From assembly GCF_001899075.1 (NCBI RefSeq), contig NZ_MKVA01000005.1, forward strand, positions 372,001 to 436,000: DNA of 64,000 bases, in the 5' to 3' direction. The stretch is from Devosia sp. 67-54. Its GTDB lineage: Bacteria; Pseudomonadota; Alphaproteobacteria; Rhizobiales; Devosiaceae. This document shows positions 1 to 8,363 of this stretch, piece after piece. The notes beneath the pieces are model-generated. The model saw nothing but the letters and a program-made list of their open reading frames with translations. It was not told the origin of the DNA and did not search any database. The position numbers and the translations under genes are program-made. Position 1 is the stretch's first letter, and every line of letters starts with the position of its first letter.

Positions 1-665
<665 letters not shown>

Positions 666-732
666 AGGGGGCACCGGAGCGATCGAAACCGGTGGCCGCT
701 GCCCCCAAGGGCCCGACTGCACCATCAGGCTC

Positions 733-793
733 GCGGTTCCATCGCCCCCCTCCCCCTTGCGGGGAGGGGCCGGGGGTGGGGGCCACGACCACT
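733..793 (+). repeat. GC-rich palindromic intergenic repeat, copy 1
   Basis: The core is a C-rich arm followed by its G-rich complement (CCCCTCCCCCTTGCGGGG), flanked by GCGGTTCCATCG and a GGGGGTGGGGG tail. A near-identical copy lies at 7229-7289 and inverted relatives at 15318-15474. It sits just after ligA in a 237-bp gap. It could act as a transcription-terminating or mRNA-stabilising hairpin, but there is no T-run. Confidence 0.75.
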
Positions 794-902
794 GGGTCCG
801 GTCTGCGGCCTATTGCGACCCTTACCGCAGCGTAATGTCGCCGCCGCGTTTCTGCCGCACGCCGACACTAGTGCTGCCCCGATCGACACGGGGGGACGAC
901 CC

Positions 903-1406
903 ATGCGGGCATTGCTTATCGGCCTCGTGCTGGCGCTGATCGCGGCGCCGGCGCTGGCCTTCGACGATCCCAAGGCGCTGGTCACGGCGATCTATGCGCC
1001 CTACCAGACGCCGGGGCAGGCGGCGCAGCAGGATCCGGCGCAATATTACAGCGAGCGGCTGCGCGGTCTGGTGTCGGGCCACGCCGCCAAGGCCGCCGCC
1101 GACCTGCTCAGCAGTTCCAACGTCGGCACCGATACCGGCGACGTCGCCCCGGTGCTGGGGTTCAACCCGTTCATCAACGGCCAGCAGTCGCTGCTGATGG
1201 ATCTGAGCATCGGCGAGCCCGTGGTGGTCAGCGACAAGGCCATGGTCACGGTGAGCTTCCACAATTTCGACCGCTCGACGCTCCTGGCGCTGTCGCTGGT
1301 CAAGACCGCCGGCGGCTGGGCCGTCGACGACGTCGCCTCGCTCGGCCAGGGCGAACACTGGCTCTACAGCTGGCTGCTGCAATACGACCCCTTCGGCGTG
1401 GATTAG
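903..1406 (+). CDS. Small exported protein, DUF3828-like
   Basis: A 167-residue protein of unknown function. The chosen ATG is preceded by a purine-rich RBS (GGGGGGAC) and opens a clear Sec signal peptide (MRALLIGLVLALIAAPALA, cleavage after ALA), so the product is probably periplasmic. The mature part starts with FDDPKALVTAIYAPYQTP and contains GFNPFINGQQ, then a beta-rich tail ending VSFHNFD...GGWAVDDV. That pattern (FYxxY helix, a FDPxxxGQD-like motif, a GGWxIxDV strand) resembles the DUF3828 family, itself of unknown role. It has no lipobox. It is followed by a REP-type doublet and then the convergent aminopeptidase gene. Confidence 0.8.
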   Translation: MRALLIGLVLALIAAPALAFDDPKALVTAIYAPYQTPGQAAQQDPAQYYSERLRGLVSGHAAKAAADLLSSSNVGTDTGDVAPVLGFNPFINGQQSLLMDLSIGEPVVVSDKAMVTVSFHNFDRSTLLALSLVKTAGGWAVDDVASLGQGEHWLYSWLLQYDPFGVD

Positions 1407-1427
1407 TGCCCGGGCGAGCGCTCCATC

Positions 1428-1523
1428 CACATCGTCATTCCCGCGAAGGCGGGAATCCAGGCGGAGTCCTCGGACGTCCGTGAACCCGGTCTGGATTCCC
1501 GCCTTCGCGGGAATGACGATGTG
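1428..1523. repeat. REP-like palindromic doublet (33-bp arms)
   Basis: Two perfectly complementary 33-bp arms (1428-1460 and 1491-1523) are separated by 30 bp. Each arm is itself a small hairpin: TTCCCGCGAAGGCGGGAA can fold with a GAAG tetraloop. The arrangement is that of a REP doublet (REPIN/BIME type) and occupies the gap between two convergent genes. A related but different doublet is at 62133-62214. No RAYT transposase is visible in the window. Confidence 0.85.
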
Positions 1524-1545
1524 ACGAGGTCGAAATCCGGCCCCC

Positions 1546-3375
1546 TCAAATCGCCCGCGTCGCCTCCTTCAGCCAGGCCTTCACGTCGCCCTTCAGCGAC
1601 GGGCCGATCTCGCGCCAGACGCGCTTGTGGTAGGCGTTGAGCCAGTCGCGTTCGTGCGGCAGCAGCAGCGTGTCGTCGATCAGCCGCAGATCGATGGGGC
1701 AGAGGGTCAGCGTTTCGAGCTCGAGGAACTTGCCGTCGCCCACCGCGCTCTCCACCACCAGAACGAGGTTCTCGATGCGGATGCCGTAGCCGCCGGCCTT
1801 GTAGTAGCCGGGCTCGTTGGAGATGATCTGGCCCGGCTCGAGCGGCTGCGGGTAGCGCGTCGAAAAGCCGATCGGGCCCTCGTGCACGCCGAGGAAGGCG
1901 CCGACGCCGTGGCCGGTGCCGTGGTTGTAGGCGATGCCGTCCTGCCACAGGAACTGCCGCGCCAGCACGTCGAGCTGCGCGCCGGACGTGCCGCGCGGAA
2001 AGCGCTGCATCGACAGCGCGATCATGCCCTTGAGCACGCGGGTGAAGCGGTCCTTGTGCTCGGCGCTGGCCTTGCCGGTGAACAGCGTGCGGGTGATGTC
2101 GGTGGTGCCGCTCAGATATTGCGCGCCGGAATCGAGCAGCATCAGCTCGCCGGGCCTGAGCGTGCGGTTGGAACGCTCGTCGACGCTGTAGTGCACGATG
2201 GCGCCGTTCGGCCCGGCGCCCGAGATGGTGTCGAAGCTGGCGTCGACGCAGCTCGGCTCCTCGCGGCGGAAATCTTCCAGCGCCTCGACGATGCCGATCT
2301 CGGTCAGCCTGCCCCTGGGCGCCTCGGCGTCGAACCAGGCGAGGAATTTCGCCAGCGCGATGCCGTCGAGCTTGTGCGCCTCCTTCATGCCGCCGATCTC
2401 GGCGTCGTTCTTGCGGCTCTTGGGCAGCAGCACCGGGTCGCGCTTTTCGATCAGCACCGCGTCCGAGACGCCCTTGATCGCCGACACCACCGCCAGCGGC
2501 GCCGTCGCCGGGTCGAGCCAGACGCGCTTGTCGGCGGCGCCGAGCTTGCGCAGTTCCGCCATCAGCGTCGCCTTGTCGGCCACCCGGGCGATGCCGCTCA
2601 GGCCCTTCCTGAGCTCGGGCGTGATCTTGGCCTTGTCGACGAACAGCGTCGGCTGGCCCTTTTGCGGCACCAGCGCGAAGCCCAGCACCACCGGCACGTT
2701 GGGCACGTCGCGGCCGCGCATGTTGAACAGCCAGTTGATGGATTCGGGCAGGGTCAGCACCACCACGTCGGCCCTCTCCTCGGCCAGCGTGCGGCGAAGC
2801 TCGGCGAGCTTGTCCTGCGCGGTGCGGCCGGCGCGGTTGTGGCCGAGGAATTCGACCGGCGTCACCGGCGGCGGCGGCCGGTCGTCCCAGATGCGGTCGA
2901 CCAGATTGGCGCTGGGCACCAGCGTCGCCTTGCCCGCGAGCCTGTCGCCGAGGTCCTTGATCTCGCCGGGTGTGTGCAGCCACGGATCGAAGCCGAGCTT
3001 GCCGCCCCTGGGCACGAAATCGGCGATGCGCGGGTCGGTGCCGACCTGGGCGCTTTCGAGCACCGTCACCAGTTTCGTGTCGGTCTCGAGCGGCGCCTGC
3101 AGGGTGTAGCGGGAATCGACGAACAGCCCGGCCTTCTTCGGCCCGACCACGGCGAGGCCGGCGGAGCCGGTGAAGCTCGTCACATAGGCCAGCCGCGCCT
3201 CGCCTGCCGGCACCGATTCGCCGCGATGGGCGTCGGCCCGCGGCACGAGGAAGCCGTCGAGCCCGGCGGCGGCGATGGCGGCGCGCAGCGCCTTGAGGCG
3301 CGCGGCGACGGTCGTCGGGCTGGTCAGCGGGGCGAAAGTCTGGAAGCGGGCAGGGGCGAAATCAGGGTTCGGCAT
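1546..3375 (-). CDS. pepP: Aminopeptidase P family (M24) metallopeptidase, long form
   Basis: A 609-residue Xaa-Pro aminopeptidase that removes an N-terminal residue preceding proline; probably cytoplasmic, as no signal peptide is seen. Length and layout match the three-domain aminopeptidase P form: two creatinase-type N-terminal domains (about residues 20-310) and a C-terminal pita-bread catalytic domain. All five dinuclear metal ligands are visible: the Asp pair in LLDSGAQYLSGTTDITR, His in GTGHGVG, Glu in SNEPGYY and Glu in RIENLVLV. The ATG at 3375 opens MPNPDFAPARFQ; the RBS is weak. A second, shorter M24 peptidase is at 24235-25326. prmA lies nearby on the same strand, but a small plus-strand gene comes between them. 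Confidence 0.93.
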   Translation of the reverse strand: MPNPDFAPARFQTFAPLTSPTTVAARLKALRAAIAAAGLDGFLVPRADAHRGESVPAGEARLAYVTSFTGSAGLAVVGPKKAGLFVDSRYTLQAPLETDTKLVTVLESAQVGTDPRIADFVPRGGKLGFDPWLHTPGEIKDLGDRLAGKATLVPSANLVDRIWDDRPPPPVTPVEFLGHNRAGRTAQDKLAELRRTLAEERADVVVLTLPESINWLFNMRGRDVPNVPVVLGFALVPQKGQPTLFVDKAKITPELRKGLSGIARVADKATLMAELRKLGAADKRVWLDPATAPLAVVSAIKGVSDAVLIEKRDPVLLPKSRKNDAEIGGMKEAHKLDGIALAKFLAWFDAEAPRGRLTEIGIVEALEDFRREEPSCVDASFDTISGAGPNGAIVHYSVDERSNRTLRPGELMLLDSGAQYLSGTTDITRTLFTGKASAEHKDRFTRVLKGMIALSMQRFPRGTSGAQLDVLARQFLWQDGIAYNHGTGHGVGAFLGVHEGPIGFSTRYPQPLEPGQIISNEPGYYKAGGYGIRIENLVLVVESAVGDGKFLELETLTLCPIDLRLIDDTLLLPHERDWLNAYHKRVWREIGPSLKGDVKAWLKEATRAI

Positions 3376-3520
3376 GGTTCATCTGCTGTTAAGCCGGGTT
3401 GCGGCATTGGCATGGCTGGGTTGCCGGACGCCGCCTTCTCGGGCGGCGGCAGGGCGACTATCTACACATCGACCGCAGAAAGCGGCCAGATTCTCGACTC
3501 CGAACAGAAACACGACTGAA

Positions 3521-3655
3521 ATGACCACGAGCAGACCCGATTTTCGCAGAGCCCTGGACGGTATCGTTGGCGCGCGCACCCGCGAAGCCACCCGCCAGCT
3601 CGAGCGCCGCAACGAGCATTTGCTGCTCGGAGCGCTGACCAAGCGGCCGAACTAA
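3521..3655 (+). CDS. Possible 44-residue protein of unknown function
   Basis: A short reading frame (MTTSRPDFRRALDGIVG...) with an Arg-rich amphipathic helix pattern (REATRQLERRNEHLL) and a TAA stop. It fills the gap between two minus-strand genes. A well-formed intrinsic terminator begins 30 bases after the stop on the same strand, which supports a real transcript. No clear RBS precedes the ATG. I do not recognise the family. It could instead be the 3' part of a small RNA transcript. Confidence 0.45.
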   Translation: MTTSRPDFRRALDGIVGARTREATRQLERRNEHLLLGALTKRPN

Positions 3656-3685
3656 TTCCTCCACGTCCCATGCAGACGTCGCCAG

Positions 3686-3714
3686 ATCCCCGGACCAGCT
3701 CCGGGGATTTTGCT
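3686..3714 (+). terminator. Intrinsic terminator after the 44-codon gene
   Basis: A 9-bp perfect stem, ATCCCCGGA with TCCGGGGAT, around a CCAGC loop, followed by TTTTGCTTTT. It points in the plus direction and also sits just beyond the 3' end of prmA on the other strand. Confidence 0.8.
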
Positions 3715-3722
3715 TTTGAGAC

Positions 3723-4592
3723 TTATGGTTTCTCAAGGATCAACGTCGCCCAGTCGCCGCGCTCGAGCTTGCGGCGCAGCACGATGCCCTGGCTGGCATA
3801 GACCGTGACGATCCGCGCCGCCTGCGCCCGCAGCAGCCCCGAAAGGATGATGGTGGCGCGCTTCGCCGCGGCGCGGGCGATGGCCGGCGCGATCGCCGCC
3901 AGGGGGCCCGCGAGGATGTTGGCGACGATCAGGTCGTAGGGCCCGGAGCGGGCGATCACCGGATGCGCGAGGCCGGCCGCGGTCACCGCCTCGATCAATG
4001 GTCCGACGCCGTTGTCGCGGGCGTTCTGCAGCGTCGTTCTGGTGGCCACCGGATCGATGTCGCTGGCCAGCACGTGCAGATGCGTGCGCTTGGCGAGCGC
4101 GATGGCGAGCACGCCGGTGCCGGTGCCCACATCGAGCATCTTGCGCAACGGCCGGCGCTTCAGCGTCATGGTGATCGCTTCGAGGCAGCCGGTGGTGGTC
4201 TCGTGATGGCCGGTGCCGAAGGCTTCCGCCGCATCGATGCGGATGGGGATGGTGCCGGGCGGCGGCACCGCGTCCTCGTGGCTGCCATAGATATAGAAGC
4301 CGCCGGCCTCGACCGGCTGCAGCCCCTCGAGCGATTTCGCCACCCAGTTCACCTCGGGGTCGATCGGGGCGATGGCGAAATCCACCTCGCCGCCCAGCGT
4401 GGCGCGTGCCAAATCCTCGAAGGCGTAGAGGTCGGGCAGCATTTCGGTGGTGGCCTCGAACACCCATTCGCCGGTGTCGGCATCCTCGTGCGCCGAGGCG
4501 GTGAGGGCGAGGTCGTCGCGCTCCATCACGGCGTCGACCAGCGCATAGGCCTGCTCGCGGCTCAACGGGGCGGAAATCTGGCTGAGGCTCAT
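3723..4592 (-). CDS. prmA: Ribosomal protein L11 methyltransferase
   Basis: A 289-residue SAM-dependent methyltransferase that modifies ribosomal protein L11 in the cytoplasm. The class I Rossmann fold carries motif I as MLDVGTGTGVLAIALAK, preceded by the PrmA-typical AFGTGHHETTTGCLEAI. The N(D)PY-like catalytic region reads DLIVANILAGPL, and the C-terminal strand is ILSGLLRAQAARI. The N-terminal 100 or so residues form the L11-binding domain. The length fits the family. The ATG at 4592 is followed by MSLSQISAPLSREQAY. It diverges from the ilvBH leader region. Confidence 0.95.
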   Translation of the reverse strand: MSLSQISAPLSREQAYALVDAVMERDDLALTASAHEDADTGEWVFEATTEMLPDLYAFEDLARATLGGEVDFAIAPIDPEVNWVAKSLEGLQPVEAGGFYIYGSHEDAVPPPGTIPIRIDAAEAFGTGHHETTTGCLEAITMTLKRRPLRKMLDVGTGTGVLAIALAKRTHLHVLASDIDPVATRTTLQNARDNGVGPLIEAVTAAGLAHPVIARSGPYDLIVANILAGPLAAIAPAIARAAAKRATIILSGLLRAQAARIVTVYASQGIVLRRKLERGDWATLILEKP

Positions 4593-4649
4593 GGCGGTTT
4601 GTTGCCGGGGCCGGGGCGGTTGTCAATTCTCGCCGCGGCGACAACAGGG

Positions 4650-4679
4650 TTGACAGCTTTCGCCGGCGGGGCGTAGCTT
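4650..4679 (+). promoter_or_regulatory. Predicted promoter of the ilvBH leader transcript
   Basis: A perfect TTGACA box at 4650-4655 is followed after 18 bases by TAGCTT at 4674-4679, a partial -10 match. It is placed to start transcription just upstream of the leader peptide's RBS (GGGAG near 4695). The -10 is weak, so the exact start is uncertain. Confidence 0.5.
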
Positions 4680-4705
4680 CCCCGCACTTTTCCTGGGAGC
4701 AGCTC

Positions 4706-4753
4706 GTGCGGAGCATTCTCGTAGTGGTGGGGCGCATCGGTCACGTGGGGTAG
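4706..4753 (+). CDS. Branched-chain leader peptide (ilvBH attenuator)
   Basis: A 15-codon frame starting with GTG, translated MRSILVVVGRIGHVG, stop TAG at 4751-4753. Seven of 15 codons are Ile, Leu or Val, including a run Ile-Leu-Val-Val-Val. A GGGAG sequence sits 6 bases before the start. The stop codon lies in the loop of a 7-bp hairpin (4744-4762). This is the expected build of a leader peptide whose stalling on uncharged Ile/Leu/Val tRNA controls the downstream acetolactate synthase genes. Confidence 0.85.
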   Translation: MRSILVVVGRIGHVG

Positions 4754-4808
4754 GTCCCCGCGGGAATAGGCTGATGCGCGCAGACAGGTCCCGAATGGGG
4801 CCTTTTTT
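4744..4808 (+). promoter_or_regulatory. ilvBH transcription attenuator
   Basis: Three elements follow the leader codons. A pause-type hairpin (CGTGGGG 4744-4750 with CCCCGCG 4756-4762, loop TAGGT) overlaps the peptide stop. The GGTCCCC segment at 4754-4759 resembles the left arm of the terminator (GGTCCC, 4787-4792) and could compete for its right arm (GGGGCC, 4797-4802), making an antiterminator. A terminator with T-run ends the element. The layout fits ribosome-mediated attenuation; which alternative pairing is used is my inference. Confidence 0.75.
4787..4808 (+). terminator. Attenuator terminator of ilvBH
   Basis: A 6-bp stem GGTCCC/GGGGCC (one T-G wobble) with a GAAT loop, followed immediately by six T residues and ATT. 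It lies 50 bases before the ilvB start codon, so it would stop transcripts before the structural genes. Confidence 0.8.
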
Positions 4809-4857
4809 ATTGCCCGAAATTCCCGGGCGTTGGGTTTGGTGAGGAAGGACTGGAAAC

Positions 4858-6627
4858 ATGCCCCAGCAGATGACGGGCGCCGAAATGGTGGTGGAGGCGC
4901 TGAAGGACCAGGGGGTCACCGATATCTTCGGCTATCCGGGCGGCGCCGTGCTGCCGATGTACGACGCGATCTTCCAGCAGGACAAGGTGCGGCACATCCT
5001 CGTCCGGCACGAGCAGGGCGCGACGCACATGGCCGAGGGCTATGCCCGCTCGACCGGCAAGGTCGGCGTGGTGCTGGTCACCTCCGGCCCGGGCGCGACC
5101 AACGCCGTCACCGGCCTCACCGACGCCTTGATGGATTCGATCCCGATCGTCTGCCTCACCGGGCAGGTGGCGACGCCGCTGATCGGCTCGGACGCCTTCC
5201 AGGAATGCGACACCGTCGGCATCACCCGCTCCTGCACCAAGCACAATTACCTGGTGAAGAACGTCGCCGACCTGCCGCGCATCCTGCACGAGGCGTTCTA
5301 CATCGCGCGCTCCGGCCGGCCCGGCCCGGTGCTGATCGACATCCCCAAGGATGTGCAGTTCGCCATGGGCACCTATTACGGCCCGACCGAGATCGAGGCG
5401 ACGCGGCACAAGAGCTACCGGCCACAGCTCGAGGGCGACATTCGGCTGATCGAGGCGGCGGTCGACATGATGCTGCGCGCCGAACGGCCGGTGTTCTACA
5501 CCGGCGGCGGCGTCATCAATGCCGGGCCGGAGGCGAGCCAGCACCTGCGCGAGCTGGCCGAGCTCACCGGCTTTCCGGTCACCTCGACGCTGATGGGGCT
5601 GGGCGCTTTCCCGGGCTCGTCGCCGCAATGGCTGGGCATGCTGGGCATGCACGGCAGCTACCAGGCCAACATGGCGATGCACGATTGCGACCTGATGATC
5701 AATCTGGGGGCGCGGTTCGACGACCGCATCACCGGCCGCATCGATGCGTTCTCGCCGCAGAGCCGCAAGATCCACGTCGACATCGATCCGAGCTCGATCA
5801 ACAAGAACATCGTCATCGATCTGCCGATCGTCGGCGATGTCGGGCACGTGCTCAAGGAAATGGTGCGCATCTGGCGCAGCAAGACCAACCAGCCGCGCAC
5901 CGAGGCGCTGGCGCCGTGGTGGGCCGAGATCGAGACCTGGCGGGCGAAGAACTCGTTCGGCTTCGCCAATTCGAGCAGCGTGATCAAGCCGCAATACGCC
6001 ATCCAGCGCCTGTACGAGGCGACGAAGGGCCGCGACGTCTACGTCACCACCGAAGTCGGCCAGCACCAGATGTGGGCGGCGCAGCATTTCCCGTTCGACT
6101 TGCCCAACCGCTGGATGACCTCGGGCGGCCTCGGCACCATGGGCTACGGCCTGCCGGCCGCCATCGGCGTGCAGGTGGCGCATCCCGAGGCGCTGGTCAT
6201 CGACATCGCCGGCGAGGCCAGCGTGCAGATGACCATGCAGGAGATGTCGACCGCGGTGCAGTACGGGCTGCCGGTCAAGATCTTCATCCTCAACAACGAG
6301 CGCATGGGCATGGTGCGGCAGTGGCAGGAGCTGCTGCATGGCGGCCGCTACGCCCACTCCTATTCGGAATCGCTGCCCGATTTCGTCAAGCTGGCCGAAG
6401 CCTATGGCGGGCACGGCATCAAATGCGACAACCCCGCCGACCTCGATGCCGCGATCAGGGAGATGATCGACAGCCCCAAGCCCGTGCTGTTCGACTGCCT
6501 CGTCGAAAAGCACGAGAACTGCCTGCCCATGATCCCCTCGGGCAAGCCGCACAACGAAATGATCCTGCCCGATTTCGCGGGCGACGTCGGCGCCGTGATC
6601 GACGCCAAGGGACGGGAGCTGGTCTGA
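4858..6627 (+). CDS. ilvB: Acetolactate synthase, large subunit
   Basis: A 589-residue ThDP/FAD enzyme condensing pyruvate with pyruvate or 2-oxobutyrate, the first common step to Val, Leu and Ile. N-terminal ThDP Pyr domain: FGYPGGAVLPMYDA with the cofactor-activating Glu in VRHEQGATHMAEGYA. The middle FAD-type domain has GARFDDRITGRID. The C-terminal PP domain contains MVRQWQELLHGGRYAHSYSE. The Mg-binding motif reads GEASVQM, with Glu at residue 453 where the family usually has Asp (GDG or GDA). A strong RBS, GAGGAAGG, is 9 bases upstream. The stop overlaps the ilvH start (ATGA). Expression is controlled by the upstream leader. Confidence 0.97.
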   Translation: MPQQMTGAEMVVEALKDQGVTDIFGYPGGAVLPMYDAIFQQDKVRHILVRHEQGATHMAEGYARSTGKVGVVLVTSGPGATNAVTGLTDALMDSIPIVCLTGQVATPLIGSDAFQECDTVGITRSCTKHNYLVKNVADLPRILHEAFYIARSGRPGPVLIDIPKDVQFAMGTYYGPTEIEATRHKSYRPQLEGDIRLIEAAVDMMLRAERPVFYTGGGVINAGPEASQHLRELAELTGFPVTSTLMGLGAFPGSSPQWLGMLGMHGSYQANMAMHDCDLMINLGARFDDRITGRIDAFSPQSRKIHVDIDPSSINKNIVIDLPIVGDVGHVLKEMVRIWRSKTNQPRTEALAPWWAEIETWRAKNSFGFANSSSVIKPQYAIQRLYEATKGRDVYVTTEVGQHQMWAAQHFPFDLPNRWMTSGGLGTMGYGLPAAIGVQVAHPEALVIDIAGEASVQMTMQEMSTAVQYGLPVKIFILNNERMGMVRQWQELLHGGRYAHSYSESLPDFVKLAEAYGGHGIKCDNPADLDAAIREMIDSPKPVLFDCLVEKHENCLPMIPSGKPHNEMILPDFAGDVGAVIDAKGRELV

Positions 6628-7181
6628 TGAACGCACTGCTGCAACCGACCGGGTCGGTCTATTCGCTGGTCCCCGAGACGCAGACGCCGGAGCGGCACAC
6701 GCTGAGCGTGCTGGTCGACAACGAGCCGGGCATCCTCGCCCGCATCGTCGGCCTGTTCGCGGCGCGCGGCTTCAACATCGACAGCCTCACCGTCTCCGAG
6801 ACCGAGCACGAGAAGGGGCTGAGCCGCATCACCGTGGTCACGGTGGCCACGCCGAAGGTGCTGCAGCAGATCAAGCTGCAGCTCGAGCGGCTGGTGCCGG
6901 TGCACCGCGTGCACGACCTCACCGACGAGGGCAAGTCGCTCGAGCGCGAGCTGGCGCTGGTCAAGGTCGCGAGCAGCGGCGAGCCGCGCGCCGAGGCGCT
7001 CCGTCTCGCCGACGCCTACCGCGCCCAGATCGTCGATGCGACCACCGAAAGCTTCGTGTTCGAGATCACCGGCAAGCCATCCAAGATCGACTCGTTCATC
7101 GCCATCATGGTGCCGCTCGGGCTGGTCGAAGTGGTCCGCACCGGCCTCGCCGCCATCGCCCGCGGCCCGGAGGGAATGTAG
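6627..7181 (+). CDS. ilvH: Acetolactate synthase, small regulatory subunit
   Basis: A 184-residue regulatory subunit that stimulates IlvB and confers valine feedback inhibition. The N-terminal ACT domain reads HTLSVLVDNEPGILARIVGL, with GFNIDSLTVSETEHE; a second ACT-like half follows (residues about 95-175, SFVFEITGKPSKIDSFI). The length is somewhat above the 160-170 typical of enteric IlvH because of a 22-residue N-terminal extension. The start codon overlaps the ilvB stop by 1 base within ATGA, so translation is probably coupled. A GC-rich repeat follows the stop. Confidence 0.97.
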   Translation: MNALLQPTGSVYSLVPETQTPERHTLSVLVDNEPGILARIVGLFAARGFNIDSLTVSETEHEKGLSRITVVTVATPKVLQQIKLQLERLVPVHRVHDLTDEGKSLERELALVKVASSGEPRAEALRLADAYRAQIVDATTESFVFEITGKPSKIDSFIAIMVPLGLVEVVRTGLAAIARGPEGM

Positions 7182-7228
7182 CGCACGCCGCCCCTGGGGG
7201 AGGGGAGCCCGACTGAAGCCTTGCGAAT

Positions 7229-7289
7229 GCGGTTCCATCGCCCCCCTCCCCCCTGCGGGGAGGGGACGGGGGTGGGGGCCGCAACCACC
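7229..7289 (+). repeat. GC-rich palindromic intergenic repeat, copy 2
   Basis: The same unit as 733-793: GCGGTTCCATCG, then CCCCCCTCCCC, then CTGCGGGGAGGGG and GGGGGTGGGGGCCGC. Only a few substitutions separate the two copies. It lies between ilvH and pdxJ. Confidence 0.75.
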
Positions 7290-7370
7290 GGACTCCGTGC
7301 CGGACTCTATCTATCGCGCCGCGCCATCACGGGGGTGTTGGCCGTTCGCGGCTTCGTGTAAGCAGCCGCC

Positions 7371-8126
7371 ATGGCCAAGCTCTCCGTCAATCTCAATGCC
7401 GTCGCGCAACTGCGCAACCGCCGCAACCTGCCGTGGCCGAGCGTGCCCGAAATGGCGCGCCTGTCGCTGGGCGCGGGGGCAGGGGGCATCACCGTGCATC
7501 CGCGGCCGGACGAGCGGCACATCCGGCGCACCGACGTGTTCGAGCTCAACGACCTGCTGCGCGACGAATGGCCGGACCGCGAGCTCAACATCGAGGGCTA
7601 TCCCACCGAGGCCTTCCTCAAGCTGTGCGAGGTGGTGCGGCCCGACCAGGTGACGCTGGTGCCGGACGATCCGGACCAGGCCACGTCCGACCATGGCTGG
7701 GACCTGGCGACGCACGCGGCGATGCTGGCCGAAATCACCGAGCGCCTGCAGAACGGGGCGATGCGGGTATCGCTGTTCATCGACGCCGATCCGGCCATGC
7801 CGGCGCTGGCCGCCGAGATCGGCGCCGACCGCGTCGAGCTCTACACCGGCCCCTATGGCGACCCCAGGGGCGACACCGCCGCCGAGCTGGCGAGGCTCAG
7901 GGCCACCGCCGAGGCCTGCCGCAAGGCCGGGCTCAGGGCGGCGCGCGGCGGCGCCGGGCTCGGCGTCAATGCCGGGCACGATCTGACGCTCGACAACCTG
8001 CCGGCGCTGCTGGCGGCGATTCCCGACCTCGACGAGTGCTCGATCGGCCATGCGCTCACGGCCGACGCCCTGAAATTCGGGTTTGCCGAGACGGTGCGGA
8101 AATACATCCAGGCGCTGACTGTTTAG
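7371..8126 (+). CDS. pdxJ: Pyridoxine 5'-phosphate synthase
   Basis: A 251-residue TIM-barrel enzyme joining 1-deoxyxylulose 5-phosphate and 3-amino-2-oxopropyl phosphate to give pyridoxine 5'-phosphate in the DXP-dependent vitamin B6 pathway. Family signatures: [16 protein letters not shown] at the N-terminus, [13 protein letters not shown] (phosphate/His site), LNIEGYP with the catalytic Glu, [17 protein letters not shown] and ECSIGHAL near the C-terminus. The length matches the family. Its usual partner acpS does not follow; an unrelated flavin reductase does. Confidence 0.96.
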   Translation: MAKLSVNLNAVAQLRNRRNLPWPSVPEMARLSLGAGAGGITVHPRPDERHIRRTDVFELNDLLRDEWPDRELNIEGYPTEAFLKLCEVVRPDQVTLVPDDPDQATSDHGWDLATHAAMLAEITERLQNGAMRVSLFIDADPAMPALAAEIGADRVELYTGPYGDPRGDTAAELARLRATAEACRKAGLRAARGGAGLGVNAGHDLTLDNLPALLAAIPDLDECSIGHALTADALKFGFAETVRKYIQALTV

Positions 8127-8232
8127 CAAACGCGAACAATTCGACACCCAACAGTGACCGATCGCGGTGGAACCGAGCTCGGCCGCCGCACGTCTCCCGG
8201 CTATGCCGCCTGCGACCTATGCGCACAAGAAT

Positions 8233-8350
8233 GTAACTGAGCGACAGCGGTTTAACGCAGTTACGGCGATGTCGGCGCGTGACCGAAGCGTGCCTGCTTG
8301 CAGGATGGCGCCGCAGGCACATATCAAGCGTCAGTTACACTTTGTTACTG
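8233..8350 (+). promoter_or_regulatory. Repeated GTAACTG/CAGTTAC sites upstream of the FMN reductase
   Basis: Three copies of one heptamer in both orientations lie in the 237-bp gap: GTAACTG at 8233-8239, CAGTTAC at 8258-8264, and CAGTTAC inside an imperfect 19-bp palindrome at 8332-8350 (CAGTTACACTTTGTTACTG). The last copy is just upstream of the next gene's start. This looks like an operator set for a dimeric regulator, but no regulator gene is adjacent. Confidence 0.4.
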
Positions 8351-8363
8351 GAGAGCAGAAAGA

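Noticed and set aside
1627-3519. 630-codon plus-strand frame opposite the aminopeptidase P gene
   Set aside because: The minus-strand gene has full metal-site motifs; the opposite frame is His/Arg/Val-rich shadow sequence.
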